A program made the translations under genes and the position numbers. A stretch of 64,000 bases of DNA. Source: Periglandula ipomoeae IasaF13 (taxonomy: Eukaryota; Ascomycota; Sordariomycetes; Hypocreales; Clavicipitaceae). The notes beneath the pieces are model-generated. The model did no database searches. It saw only the letters and a list, made by a program, of their open reading frames with translations, and had not been told where the DNA came from. Shown in pieces: positions 45,863 to 58,529 of this stretch. The stretch spans positions 1 to 64,000 of the forward strand of contig AFRD01000064.1 of the NCBI GenBank assembly GCA_000222875.2. The letters run 5' to 3'. How positions within the stretch are numbered: position 1 is the first letter of the stretch; every line of letters starts with the position of its first letter.

Positions 45863-48241
45863 CTACAATGTACATTCGCGCAGTCTGCCCTGGCGTCCAA
45901 TTTCGTACTCTATCCATCTGCCTATGCCCTTGCGACCGGGCACCAGCACGCTGCTCGGATTCATGACATGGCATCCCTCATACGTGATGCAGAATGGGGG
46001 CGCAGTGGTGTCTATCAAGGCCATTGCCGTTGGCAGAGGATACAAATGCAGTGCGGATGAATAGTCCCAATGTACGGGACGGATAGATTGTCTGAATGGC
46101 GCAAGATAGCCCTGATCAAGAATGGTTTTGACGAGTCTCTGAGCGGTGCGGACATCTTCCGTTATTGTGGTAGATGCTTCTACTGGGCGGTCGTTGGTAG
46201 CATCCAGCTCCATGGCGTCTGCTTCAACCTGCGATTCAGGATTCGCTGGTTCAGAAGCAGTCTCCTCGTTCGTTTCGGGCTTGGTGATTTTGCGCTTCAT
46301 TGTGACGGCTGTGCGGCGGAGGCGAGCTGATATGTCGTCTCTAAATAGAACGAGTTCATAGTTAGGACCGAAGAGCGTCATGCGACTGGGGTTCGAGGTC
46401 CAGACTGCATTGCCTTGGACACCATGGTGACCTGTCTCGGCGTTCGCAGTGGCAAATGCTCGACGAATCCGCGAGGTGAACATCTCGGGAACGGATTTTC
46501 GTGGCAATGGTACCGAAGCACCTGCTGTAAATGATGAAACCCAGCCGTCGTTGCCGCCAGGTACAAAAGCAAAGGTCGATGACTGAAGAAGAGTAGGAAA
46601 GTCTGACAGTGCGGATGCCAAAGCGTCGAAGTATTCTTTGTACTCGATACTCCCGCCGCTGCCGCCTCGGGCCATAACGGCTTGCTGGGTGAAGTTGCCA
46701 GTTAAGACGAAGCTCACTGGCGTGGAGCCTTCTGGTTCGGAGGCGTACAGAGAAAGGATCTTGCGCATTGCTTGGAGAGCTCGAGGTTGATCCAGATTGA
46801 GTTCCCCAATTATAACAACCCGGCCGCGACCCGGCATGTCTTGCGAGGGCTGGTGCATGAGACGTCGTTCGATACGCCGCATCTTGGCTCCGACTGCTCT
46901 CTCGCTGCCCACTCCAAGGAAATCGATCCACCCAAAACCACCGCCGATTGTATGATCTTGACCGCCCTCAGGACCACTAATACCCAGGGTCGCTTGTCGT
47001 TTCTCACAAGGCGGTTGTCCAATGAAGAACCCCTGAAACTTGCCACCCAGTGTTCCTCCCACACCACTGCTTCCGCTCAATCCCTTCCCTACTGACTCCT
47101 CCTCTTCCTCATACACTCCATCAACCAGAACAACCATACCAGGGCAGAACCACGCTGAGTCCTCCGGGATCGCAACTGCTTGACTGAGGTCTAATGAAAT
47201 TGAGCCGGTCAGGTCGCTGATGGCCGGAGTACCCGTTGGTAAAATTACAAGTTGTCCGAGAAGCATGTGGTTGCTGCCCTGACGACCAAGCATATTAGCA
47301 ATGGGCGTGATCTTCAGAGATTGTTGATTGGATAATGAACGCTGTAGCGTCCTTTGCCGGGATGAGGAGACAGAAGATGTTTGGAAAGCTTCGCTTCGAA
47401 GAAGACGCTGTTGGATGACTTGGTATCGATTTCGAAATACGGTGGTTTTATGAGACGCTGGTGGTAGCAATGAGGGCTTGTTTGTTTCTCTTGATCCCAC
47501 ATTAGCATATGCGTAGATGTTAGATCTTAGGGAAAACCTCCTGACTTACCGCTCGAAGTGTTTCTTGTTAACATTGTACACTAGTCGAGGTTGATCGAAC
47601 GCGTTTATGACGTTCAGCCAAGCGCGCGGGTCATTGGTGTCGTCGTCGTCCTCCTGCGCATCCTCTTGAACCCCCAATCCTGACATGCCGAAGCTCGCGT
47701 TGCTGTCTTCCCTAGGCGGTCCAGAAGGTCGGAGACCTAATCTTGTGTTGATCGCATCTCCATCTTTGACCTCAAGCATGCTATCCCCCCTCGGTAATCC
47801 TTTCCCTGGGCCAACAATTTTGCCGCCACTCATATTACCCTCTAATGTCTTGAGAATTTCATGAAGCTCTTTGCTCGTCCCTTCGACTATTACGCCCCCG
47901 TTTCTGTTCTTCCAACTCCTGGCGATCTCCTCCAGCACTCGTTCCGCAAGACCTTCTTCCCGCCATCCTGACCCGCAATGTCTTCCAATGAACGATGCGA
48001 GTTCTTGTAATGCAGAAGATGTGAGTGTCAAGGAATGCTTTTTTGTGAATGTACGAAAGGCTAGTGGTCGCAGGGTAGCGGGAGGCAGGATAATGGGCAG
48101 GATCGCGGCCTTGGGTGGGTTGACGTTGAATGGCTTGAGTGGGTGTACTGGAGTGCCGAACGCGGGCGACGAGGATGGTATCGCGGAGGAGGGCGGAATG
48201 GCATTTTGTCTTCGGAAAATCGGTGCTGGCGTCCTATCCAT
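45863..48241 (-). CDS. DPB2: DNA polymerase epsilon subunit B
   Basis: Essential second subunit of the leading-strand replicative polymerase, nuclear. Two exons: 47550-48241 and 45863-47489, 772 residues, no lesion. The N-terminal part carries the helical Dpb2 N-domain region (TLTSSALQELASFIGRHCG), and the second exon holds the inactive calcineurin-like phosphoesterase fold and OB region typical of polymerase B-subunits: GSISLDLSQAVAIPEDSAWF, CPGMVVLVDGVY, RVVIIGELNLDQPRALQAMR, PVSFVLTGNFTQQAVM, FAFVPGGNDGW and NPSRMTLFGPNYELVLFRDD. A glutamate-rich insertion (YEEEEESVGKG) and an acidic linker near residue 600 are low-complexity. The start at 48,241 (MDRTPAPIFRR) is the first in-frame ATG of the conserved region. 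Confidence 0.93.
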
Positions 48242-48619
48242 GACTGTGATTGCTTGCCCGTCGACTTGCCAACCGACTCAGAAGTCAAGGATTCGAAAAA
48301 TGATCTACTTGTAGAAGAAGCATCGACTTGTTGTATACAATGAAGCGATGTCCTTGGGCGACACAAATTCGATGTGGGGAACTTGAACCGCGTCGACGCG
48401 TTAAATTGATTTCTGCCGGGCGCTGTCAGTTGGTCGCGGGGTCTTCGTGTGGCAGGATCCAATGCGCTCAAGAGTGGAGTGGCCTCATCGCTCTCAAGGA
48501 CCCACCGAAATTCGAGAGCTCAAATTGTTATCCTAGCTGTCACTAATAATTACTACTTCGCCCCATCGCAAGCTCAGTTCCGTGCTGGTGTTGAATATAC
48601 AACCCTGCAACAGCCCTCC
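48242..48619. promoter_or_regulatory. Short bidirectional promoter
   Basis: The 378 bases between the divergent starts of DPB2 and the small conserved gene must hold both promoters. No specific element was assigned. Confidence 0.45.
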
Positions 48620-49432
48620 ATGATGTTGACATTCACAGCTCGATTTGCTCCCCGGAGCATCCAAACATGTCGAAGGGCCGTGTCTACCCTGCCGAACAAC
48701 TCACATATTGTGAGTCTGGAACTCCCAGTTGCACCAGTGATTTCCAACCTGCTCACTCGATTCACTAGAAAGTCTTTGACAATCCATCATCGCCGGCATC
48801 ATATCTTCTGACTTATCTCGACACAAACCCTCCGTCTTCTAAACTTGCCATCGGCACCTCGACTACAATTCCTCCCACGCCCCAGTCGTTTGCCGAGAAC
48901 CGCCACTTCATGACGATCTTGAACGAAGTCATTTCCGAATATGGCAGCCAAGATGAGGACGTCACGAATCAGGCCTGCGCTTTTGCCAGCCCTGGAGGCT
49001 TCAACTTAGGCTCAGGGGGCGCATTTTTCGGCAATCAGAGACCGAATCGGGGATCATCGAGGAAACAAGGCGCAGGCGGTGGTGCCGGTGGTTCAGGGGC
49101 GGGCGGCGCCAGTGCTCAAGGTGGTGCCGGCGGAGCGGGAAAGGGCGGTTGGGTGCATCTCAGCGATCGCAGAAATCCCCCTGATTTCGGAAGGATAGCA
49201 TGGCCTGAAGATATCCTCGGGAGTGTCGAAGTCAATGGTGAGGGAGATGTGGTTGGTCAGGTCCAACCCAGCGGGACATACAGGGTGGTCACCAATGAGG
49301 GAATGTGAGTGTCATTGAACTCCTGCTGTTGAATCCAAACTAACAATACTTGTCAATTGTAGCTTGGGATTGAGTCCGTTTCTACGAGGAAAGCTGATTG
49401 AGCGGCTGAAAAGGGAGGAGACTCAGTCGTGA
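48620..49432 (+). CDS. Conserved fungal protein, probably mitochondrial
   Basis: Exons 48620-48709, 48769-49304 and 49363-49432, 231 residues, all phases consistent. The N-terminus (MMLTFTARFAPRSIQTCRRA) is basic and hydroxylated without acids, like a mitochondrial presequence. A central Gly/Ala-rich low-complexity segment (about residues 110-145) splits two conserved-looking parts: FAENRHFMTILNEVISEYG and WPEDILGSVEVNG, with the end GTYRVVTNEGILGLSPFLRG. I do not recognise a characterised family, so no function is assigned. It shares a promoter region with DPB2. Confidence 0.75.
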
Positions 49433-51197
49433 TGTCACGACTGGTAGTCATTGGATGCGTTTGTGTTCATCCTACTCTTCATGAATCAGGAACGAAATCA
49501 TCATCACATGTAATATCATGACTGGGCTCCTAGGGGGTAGGGGGCTTAAAGTTAATCATTGGCACTGGATCCTTCCGATGCTGGATTCACAGACCACATA
49601 TGCATCCAACCTTGTCAAAATGTAGCGACCAACACTCCTACTGTCGTCCTTGTTCACTGGTCAGGACTTGGTAAGAGGTGTGCGGGTTCAGCGATGCGCG
49701 CTTTTTGCATGCCCCAGTCACAATTGAGCATCAGCCTAAATTCTGGAACCGCCAATCTGCTGTGCCATATGACGTGTCTCATGATAATGCGCACCAAGAA
49801 CCTTTTCGCCATGTATTAAACGTCCGAGTGGTCAATTAGTGACGTAGTAGCGAATTCCGCCGTGATGTGCGGACGCGTACAGAGACGCTCTGATACACTG
49901 ACCTACCGTACCTAGGCAGGTAAGTATGTGTGTAGAAGGGCATAAGTATCACCAGATGGATTGTGGCTTATGGCATGCGTATGCAAGTACGTGGGAAGGG
50001 TTCGGTGGAGCTGATTTCGACTTTTATCAAAGCAAAAGGGGGTAAATCAGCTTCTGAATTACCTGACACTTCTCAAGCCCCTACCGAAGCAGCGTCGATT
50101 TGATAGTAGTGAGTGACTCTCTAATGACTATATTAGTTCCGGCCCGAGCCCGTCATCACTCTTTGAGTATTGCCGTTTCCGCAACAGAGTCCATGGGCCG
50201 TCTTTCCGACGGTGCCGCGACGTTGTTGCCGGAAAGCTTAATTGATTGCAAGCGAGAACGCTCCACTGCGGGAGTAATATCAATATGTTTAATGCATCGC
50301 GAGCTTCTGGATGGGATGTGGATATGCTGCCATGAGAGCCAGACACCTGTTTGGAAGATCACCACCTGTTGCGTCAGTGGGCTGAGGTGCCAAGAGACGC
50401 GGTTCGACTTAATGTCACAGTACACCTTGTTGGGCAAATTAATTTTTGTTGCTTGAAGTTCGTGCACTGCGTGTTATTGCGTTGACAAATTTCACATGTC
50501 TGTATCTTTCAATTTTCTGCAACTTTCGGAACAGAAATTTGCAGGTTTATGTGCCCAGGCTGGAAACAAGTTAGAGCGATCTTCGGCATCGCTCCGCTCT
50601 ATTGGCCACGATAAGAGCTCGAACGATGTGGCTTATCTGGAAATTTGGCGGAAGCTTGAATTCAACACGCCTTCATAATCTAAGCGAACGAACACGGAAG
50701 GAACAGATGAAACTTCTGGCAGCCGCATTGCAAAAAGTCACCTGATTTTAGAGAATGGGCCAGGTTCGGAATTGAGCATGTGTTGAGACCGGGCATCTTG
50801 TTCTCTGAGCGATAGCCCCGGCATCGGGGTTGGAGTCCATGTGATAATAATGGAATGTCAGGTTGTCTGGGCAAGCAAGCCCACTCGCAGCCTGCTCAAA
50901 GGTCCAGTCTGCACTGCACCAGACCGGATTAGGCGCGGAGTGCACACCCGCAGTCGTTTCTACCCCTCCATCATCCATCATCCACCCACCCACCACCAGT
51001 CAAGGTTCAACTCCACCAGCCGGCCATCCCATTCGACTTCTGCCCAATCTCGCTTCCTACATCGTCCTCGGCCTAGGTACTGCCAACCCGGTCACGACAT
51101 ACCCGCTCGCGACTGTTGCGGAAGCACACGTGTCTGCAACGCGGTGTCAACCGCCGATTGACAGCGACGCCGAGATCTCGCCCTCCACTCCCCCGCC
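49433..51197. other. Intergenic region with SNF1 promoter
   Basis: No gene recognised in about 1.8 kb. The final few hundred bases are pyrimidine-rich leader of SNF1. A near-palindrome CCGTACCTAGGCAGG lies around 49,908-49,922. Confidence 0.5.
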
Positions 51198-53584
51198 ATG
51201 GCCCCTCGAGGAGGCTTCGAGGATGAGGAGCTCACTATTTCTTTGTCCTCGTCCCACGTTCGACGGCCCCAGCAACCACCGCCGCACCATCACAGACACC
51301 AAGGCCGTGACGATCCTGTCAAGTCTCCAAAGCCCAGCGGAACTCGCCAACATGCCATGGATCCGCCCTCATATAAAGACAAATCCAAGACGGAGCAGCG
51401 CATCGGCGCCTACAAGATTGTTCGAACACTAGGCGAGGGCTCCTTCGGTAAAGTGAGGCTTGCCATCCATCAGGGCACTGGGCAGCAGGTCGCTCTCAAG
51501 ATCATAGCTCGCAAGAAGCTCATCAGTCGAGATATGGCGGGCCGTGTTGAACGAGAAATCGAATATCTACAACTCCTCCGCCACCTTCACATTATCAAAC
51601 TGTACGTCCAACTGTTTTCTTGTCTTCCTGTCAACGCTTCACTCTCCATGCTGAGGAACAATGTTGCTAATCATGCCGTGTAGCTACACCGTTATCAAGA
51701 CACATACGGAAATCATCATGGTCCTGGAATATGCCGCAGGCGAATTATTCGATTACATTGTTCAAAACGGCCGCATGAAGGAGCCGGAAGCTCGACGCTT
51801 TTTCCAACAGATGCTTTGCGCTGTCGAGTACTGCCACCGACACAAGATCGTTCATCGTGATCTCAAGCCCGAGAATTTGCTCCTCGATGACAACCTCAAC
51901 GTCAAGATTGCCGATTTCGGTCTGAGTAATATTATGACTGATGGAAACTTTCTCAAGACGAGTTGTGGAAGCCCTAATTACGCTGCGCCCGAAGTCATTG
52001 GCGGGAAGCTGTATGCTGGTCCCGAAGTCGATGTCTGGAGCTGTGGCGTCATTCTCTACGTACTTCTCGTGGGCCGACTCCCCTTTGACGACGAGCACAT
52101 CCCTAGTCTGTTTGCCAAGATAGCTCGAGGCACTTACAGCATACCCCAGTGGATGCCATCTGGTGCGGCAAACCTGATCAAAAGGATGCTGGTAGTCAAC
52201 CCTGTTCAGAGGGCCACCATCGAAGAGATCAGACAGGATCCGTGGTTCTTGACCGATCTACCCGCCTATCTTCAGCCGCCCGTTGAAGAATTCTTGAACA
52301 CAGGTGTTGATCCCAATAAGGCTATACAGAAACGGGACATTGCCCCGAATGCTTCTGTACAAGTACAAGAAAAACTACACAACGAAGTGACGGAGAAGAT
52401 TAGTAAGACCATGGGTTACGGCAAGACTGATGTCGAAGAAGCTCTGCAGTCGGAGGAGCCATCTGCTATCAAGGATGCATATATGATTGTGCGAGAGAAC
52501 AAGCTCATGCAAGTGACTCGTAAGTTTGGTCAAAGATGCCCTTTTTCCTTGACGGGAACGGTGACCACTGACACATTCGTTACAGAAGGGCAAGATGCAT
52601 TGACTCCCGATACCGAAGAGGGCGCGAGCCCCATGATGAGTATGTCTGCTCGTTCAGGGGCGTCTGGGCCTGTTCCCTCACGACCGTACGTCAGCAAGGT
52701 TGGTGTTCTACCTACCAGTCTTCCGACATACCACAAGGAGTACATTGGGCGACAAAAGGCGGGAGGTGACGCCCAGCCCTCTCAAGCCGCCGCTTTCACC
52801 GATGAGCCACTCCTTGCGAGGACGGATGCCGAGAAAGAGGAGGCTGAGCGACGACTCAAACCACATGCCCGCGCCCAAATCAGACTCGAAGAGGGGAACA
52901 AGCGCCCACAAAGCATGACACCTATCAATCCCCCAAAGAAGCTCAAGCCGGTGCGCTGGCAATTCGGCATACGTTCGAGGAATACGCCTTGGGAAGCCAT
53001 CTTGTGTATCCACAAAGCACTGCACAAGCTGGGGGCAAAATATATCCCAGATGAAGACTACACTCGTGCTCATGGCAAAGGGAGCGAGGCACCCAGCGGT
53101 GACGGAAGCTTTGCAGATGACTTCGAGGGTGCGCCTTTGGAACGGGATTCCAGCACCAGTTTGGACCCGTCTAAGCGATACAAGCTGCCGGCGGACCCAT
53201 GGCATATCAAAGTGCGATGGGAGGCATCAAGTAAGTCGGACATGTCGGACATTCTTCATCATAAGTGACAAGTAACTGACTGGTATCACAGCTCTCAAGA
53301 AGCACATTCAATCATCGCCGGACGGAGGAGACAAGTCGCAAGTAGGAACACCAGACAGCTACCATGTGCTTGCAGGCGAGAATCCCAACCAAAAGACCTT
53401 TGAGGCACTTCATATGGATATACAGATCTACGAGATGGAGCAAGGGGTATATCTGGTCGACTTCAAGTCGTCCGGATACGAGACGCCGGACGGAAGGCTC
53501 CTCGAAGAGAAGGAGGTGACGAGTCCTTTCCCATTCCTCGACATGGCGGCAAGGTTGATCATGCAGCTGGCCGAGGCTGATTAG
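51198..53584 (+). CDS. SNF1: SNF1/AMPK catalytic alpha subunit
   Basis: Ser/Thr kinase that relieves glucose repression and switches on use of other carbon sources. Four exons: 51198-51601, 51684-52519, 52586-53230 and 53292-53584, 725 residues, no lesion. After an N-tail containing PPPHHHRHQ, the kinase domain starts near residue 72: GEGSFGKV loop, Lys101 in ALKII, HRDLKPEN with Asp194, DFG at 212, and the activation-loop threonine near 227 in FLKTSCGSPNYAAPEV. A UBA-like autoinhibitory region follows (EKISKTMGYGKTDVEEALQS). The C-terminal regulatory domain ends with HMDIQIYEMEQGVYLVDFKS and FLDMAARLIMQLAEAD. The second intron (52520-52585, 66 bases) is stop-free and in phase. The start ATG sits in a good context (CCGCCATGG). 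Isocitrate lyase next door is a known type of SNF1-dependent gene. Confidence 0.95.
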
Positions 53585-54043
53585 GTGCGCGTTGAAGTAC
53601 AAAAGGCTGTTCCGGATGAAAGCCTCTCGGGTTGTGACTGATGAAGTGACGAACGCTTGTAGATAGCTTGTAGGCGAAGTGTTGAACTGGCGCAAGGGCG
53701 TTTATGAACAGGCATCAGTGCCTCTACATGCATTGGGATTTGGCGCAGGGTAGTGTTTTTGTGTGTCCAGTATTCCACCGATAGAATTGAGTAGGCTGGC
53801 CGCGGCGAATGACAATTAATGTATATTCGAAATGCGATCTTATCGAGAAACATATTCATGGTGTCTGAGTGGTTTTTGAATCATGCACGCAGATGCTCAT
53901 GTTGTCATTGCGGGACAGCATACAGTAGTTTACACAGGTTCAATAGTGTTAAGCGTTACGTCTCAAAATATTGACATTCCTACAGATATTTTTCTACGGA
54001 CGATAAAAGGAACAGAGTAATAAAGTTTCTTACACAAAACCAT
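53585..54043. other. Convergent intergenic spacer
   Basis: Shared 3' region of SNF1 (plus) and isocitrate lyase (minus), AT-leaning. Nothing else seen. Confidence 0.5.
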
Positions 54044-56210
54044 CTAATGGAATTGGTCTTCCGTGACACCCTTACCCATGGCAGCCGTGGAGCTCACACC
54101 ACCGGTGACCATCTTCTGCAGCTCATCGACGTAGGTTGCGCCACTCCACTTCTGGTGCTTGACGACATCAACGCCCAGGTCCATCTCGGGCTCCTGGACG
54201 AGCTCGCCGTACGCCCACATGCCCTGCTGGGAGTAGGCCTTTGCGAACTTGTCGCTGATGAGGGCGGTCGTGTGCAGACCGGCCAGCGTGATGAACTACC
54301 AGCAGTAGCCGAGGCCAGCCAGACGTCGGATGTACGTCTCCTGCTCGTCGCGAGGCATGGCCGTCTTCCAGTTGAAGCTGGGCGACAGGTTATAGGCGAG
54401 CTTCTGCTCGGGCCAGACGGCGTGGACACCGTCGGCGAATTCCTTGGCATGCGCGAAATCAGGCAGCTTGCTCTCCATCCAGACGGCGTCGCAGTAAGGG
54501 CCGTAGGCGATGGCGCGGTTGATGGCGCAGTCGCAGCCGCCCTTGAGGCGGTAGTAACCCTCTCGGGTACGGGGGGAGTCCCAGTCGAAAAAGATGTCTG
54601 CGCCTACGAGGCCCTTTGCGATGGCGCGGGCCTCGTTGTTGGATTTACCCTTGGCCTGGGCCTTGTACTTGGCCTTGAGGCCGGCCTTGTCGACGTGGCT
54701 GCCCTTGTCGATGGCCTGGAGGACGGCATCGTCGAAGCACATTAGGTTGGCGGCAGCGATCCACTCGTCCTCGATGCGCTGCAGGTCATCGCCTACCTTG
54801 CCGGCCTTTTCGGCCGCGATCATGAGGTCGTTGAGCGGTTGCAGGGACGGGTTGGTCGAGCCAATGATGAAGGGCGTGGTCGCGGGGATCGATGGTGGTG
54901 GTAATGAGGGTGGCGGCTTCGGCGTCGGTTCGGGCGACGGCAATGAGGTCGGAGCCTGTGATGGTAAATGCATGTTAGTATCGTTTTGTTTTCGTGTGAT
55001 TTGCTTCATTTTTGCAATTTTGTCATATCCTGGCTTCAATTGCGATTTCAGTTCTTCATCCCTCTCCGTCCCAAAACAGCCCACGCAACGGTGACGGCAT
55101 TCCCCTCGGACGGAGTGGGGCCAATTTCACATGCCACACTCATTCCATCCGTCCGGGTGTAAGTCATGCGACACATGCCCGGCCGCCGCTGCATCAGCGC
55201 CCTCCACATGCGCCTGACGTTGGAAATTGGAATTACGGCCAAGAGTTGAGAAAATAACAAAAATCAATTGCTTACCCATGATATCAGCCTGCGCACGAAT
55301 GGCAACCAGACGGCTGATGTGCTCGCTGATAGGCACCAAGACCTTGCCAGCCATGTGGCCGCACTTCTTGGTTCCGGGCGCCTGATCCTCAATGTGGATG
55401 CCGGCGGCGCCCTTCTCGACGAACAGCTTGGTGAGCTTCATGACGGCAGTGAGACCACCGTGACCGGTGTCGGCGTCGGCAATGATGGGACGCAGGTAGT
55501 CGATGTTGGCGACCTTGCTGCGCTGGTTCTTGGGCGTGCTGAGACGTTCCTGGCGCTGCTTGCAGTCGTGGAAGAGCTGCGCCATGAAGAGGTGGCCGAC
55601 CTTGTTGGGGACAGTGGTCTTTTTGAAACGTTAGTAACGTCAATTCTGTGCTTTGGGTCTCAAATTGAGCAGTCTGGGTAAAGGAGGGAAACTCACGTAG
55701 GAATAATCGGCCAAATCAGGACCAGGCTCGTCTGATGACGAGGCCGTGGACGAAGACTGCAATCCGGAGACGTAGACGGTGTCGAGATACTTGGCCATCT
55801 GGGTCACCATGGTAGGTTCCAGGCAGCCGTAGGTGTAGGAAGCATCCTTGTTCTACAATGCGCGCGCGAGCATTAGCAATCAATGAAAGACTCGAAATCT
55901 AAGTCACGGCGTAGAATCGAGAAAATTGACCCAGCGCAAACCGTCGTATGCGCAGGACACGGGAAGTCATAAAACGTACCTTGAATCGTCCCTCCAGGAT
56001 TCCCCAGAGCTTCTTGGCCTGCACGCTGCAGGGATACTCAACCTTCAAGTGTCCCCTCTTGGAGACAATCTGCTCGGCGGTAAAGGGACGCTTGGTGTAT
56101 CTCCAGCGCGAGTCCTTTCACCAGTTCTTGACCTGCTCGACCTCCTTGGCGAAGAGCTCATCTTCGATATCCGGGTTAATGGCCGGGCTGACCATGTTGT
56201 TGGCAGCCAT
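54044..56210 (-). pseudogene. ICL1: Isocitrate lyase (glyoxylate cycle) with two stops and a frame shift
   Basis: Cleaves isocitrate to glyoxylate and succinate in peroxisomes; needed for growth on acetate and fatty acids. Exons: 55980-56210, 55697-55852, 55276-55618 and 54044-54955. Family sequence is unmistakable: MAANNMVSPAINPDIEDELF, RYTKRPFTAEQIVSKRG, the active-site block APGTKKCGHMAGKVLVP, SDLIAVARTDAEAATLI, PYCDAVWMESKLPDF and PSFNWKTAMPRDEQETYI. Three lesions interrupt it: TGA at 56,118-56,120 where the second Trp of the conserved NWW is expected; one extra C near 54,867-54,874 between DPRDHA and FIIGSTNPSLQ; and TAG at 54,296-54,298 where CAG (Gln) is expected in GYCWQFITL. Both stops are G-to-A or C-to-T changes. 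Downstream of the TAG the frame stays open to the natural end, TEDQFH. The first stop alone would leave about 30 residues. Confidence 0.88.
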
Positions 56211-58529
56211 GGCGGGCAAAAAGAATATGTGATGTGCGGGACGAGCAAACAATGGAGCTAGACGAGTTCAGAGGGAGAAAGGTAACTAGGTGTAGATAAA
56301 TCTTTTTGGCTATCTATCTAGGTATATAGAGGAGAGGTAAAGGGGGGAAACAAAAAAAAAGTATGGAAGAAGGAACAAGTTCAGTCACGATGGGAGGAGA
56401 AAAGGTTAAAGACGAAACGATGAGACCAAAAAAGAGTCACCGTCACCAGAAGCTCGGCATACACTCGAGACTTGCTTGAATCTGGGCCATTTCAGTTCCA
56501 CGCATATGACTTACACCTCGGAACTTGGGGGGCCCCGGTTTTCTCGACCTTGTGCTTGCCGTGCCTATTGATTGGGCCGGGGAGTCGATGTGGGAACTTG
56601 GGGCCAGGAACGGCGCACCGTGTGAGAGTTGGGTTTATGTCGCCGGGATAGTCCGGGGCACGGCGACGAAATGGGACAGGAAATGGTCTTTGGCTTCAAG
56701 TGCGAAACTCGGATTCCGGCCGATGATCGAGCGAGTACAGTGTGAGGAGTGTTTCTATTTTCTGGTTCCATGCCCTTTTTGTGCTGTATATTGTGACGTT
56801 TAGAAGAAGTAATGGAGGATTGATGGCACTTCGGAACCGGGATGGGGAGCAGCAGCTTGTACTTGGCTCGGCTTAAAGGGCGAGTGCCGTATTTGGCAGA
56901 CAGTTTAAGATCTGGTATTAATAGGCAGTGGTTATTGTATTTTGGTGCAGTAGTACTGTATGTACATAAAAGTACAGTAAAACACAGTAACACATAGTGA
57001 CTGGCAATTGTGGAAAAGCACACCGACAAGCGAGCGACATCGACCGAGAGAAAATAGAGGCAAGCAATTGGGTGAATAACATACCCGCTATTGGCCGAGG
57101 CTATCTGGGCCAGCTGGGAGGCCGGTGGTTGCTGGGTTGAAGTCATGGCATCAATCAATCGGACGCCGACCGATTCTGGGCCCCGCGAACACACGCGCTT
57201 CCGGGGGGGGCAGAGGATCCACCAGACCTGGTTTGGATCCCCCGCAAAGTAGAGTCAAGTCACCGTGCTTGCGGTTAGCTTTACGATTGAATGAAATATT
57301 TAACAGAAGCTTGAAAAATACGGTGAGAAGATTTGGAAATGACGGTATCGCATAGGGTCGTTGATTCATTCACATTCGTTGGGAAGTAATGCGCCTCCAG
57401 TGCGAAACAAGTGAGAACGCCCTCGCAGTACCCATCGCCGGCCCTTCGCACCAGATGCGTCACTGCGGCGCCTCCGTTCGGCACAAGCCCTGCTGTCCCG
57501 GCCCAGGACTGGCTGGACGAGGCTGGATTGTGGATGCCCAGGCCAGGCTCCACCAGCCAGTCAAGTGCCAGTCAACTGTCAGACGCTGAACTGGAATGCC
57601 CAGACCTTGAACTGCCCTGTGGCTGCAGCGCTGTCATCGCCCTTTCCTTCCATCTGCACGGCTCCGGGGCACCGGAAGTTCTGACATGTGAACGGCACCA
57701 GGCCAATCCATCGCCCATCAACTGCCATCGGCGCCGCAACGGCTAAAACACGCTGATACGACATTACCGCCATCGACACTGACATACAAGCGCCGGTATA
57801 TGTACTGTACCGTGCCGTACACCAAACAGTGTTGATGGTCAACTACTCATAATCCTATCCCTATTGCTCTCAGGCTGCATCGCCCGTGATACCCGTTATA
57901 GCCATCTTCCGGACTGGATGCATGTCATGCGCTGACGCGCACATCGCACTTGTTCTAGTCAATGCGAGAGACTGGTCATCTCGTCACTATACAAATCGCT
58001 GGAATATTCAATAAGAATGCATGGATCCAGTTGACTCATCTTGGCATTTCCTGCTTCTCATGAAAATGATTGAACCAAGCATCCGGAGAACGGAGGACAT
58101 GCCCATCGTGCATCTGCCGGGTGAATTGCAATGCACGGTGACTTTCTCCAAGAACAATGGCCATAATCACATGATGGATTTTGACAACAGCTGCCATGGG
58201 CCATGGACCCTGCCATGACGGCGCAGCCGCTAGCATGTGGTCCTCGTTCATGTTTTCGAACACAGCACAGACTTCTGGAACCAACTAGTCGTAGCCTCGA
58301 GCGTCGTCAAACACGGGGATATGAACATTTCTACAACAGACGTGCACTCATCTTATCCAGACAGACCGCATTCATTCTCTAGATAACCTTCTATATTCAC
58401 AAAACTCATGCACGCGCACTCTTGGTGCTTCCTGATGCTGTATCAAATACCTGTAATGCCGCTCACTCGCATGCTTGCACCTTTCATTTCCTTCCTTCCT
58501 TTCTCCTCGATCCTGATTCACAAATAACT
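56211..58529. other. Intergenic region with isocitrate lyase promoter
   Basis: About 2.3 kb with no recognised gene. The first few hundred bases (in minus orientation) form the lyase leader and promoter, with purine-rich stretches near 56,330-56,400. The end is the trehalase 3' region. Confidence 0.5.

Noticed and set aside
54047..54745. Plus-strand 232-codon frame opposite isocitrate lyase
   Set aside because: It is the complement of the conserved last exon of the lyase; its Gly/Val/Leu-rich sequence is a by-product of codon bias.
54956..55275. Possible extra exon inside the 320-base lyase intron
   Set aside because: The flanking exons join in phase (IMG to SDLIAVART) exactly as the family requires; the frame inside the intron has no similarity.
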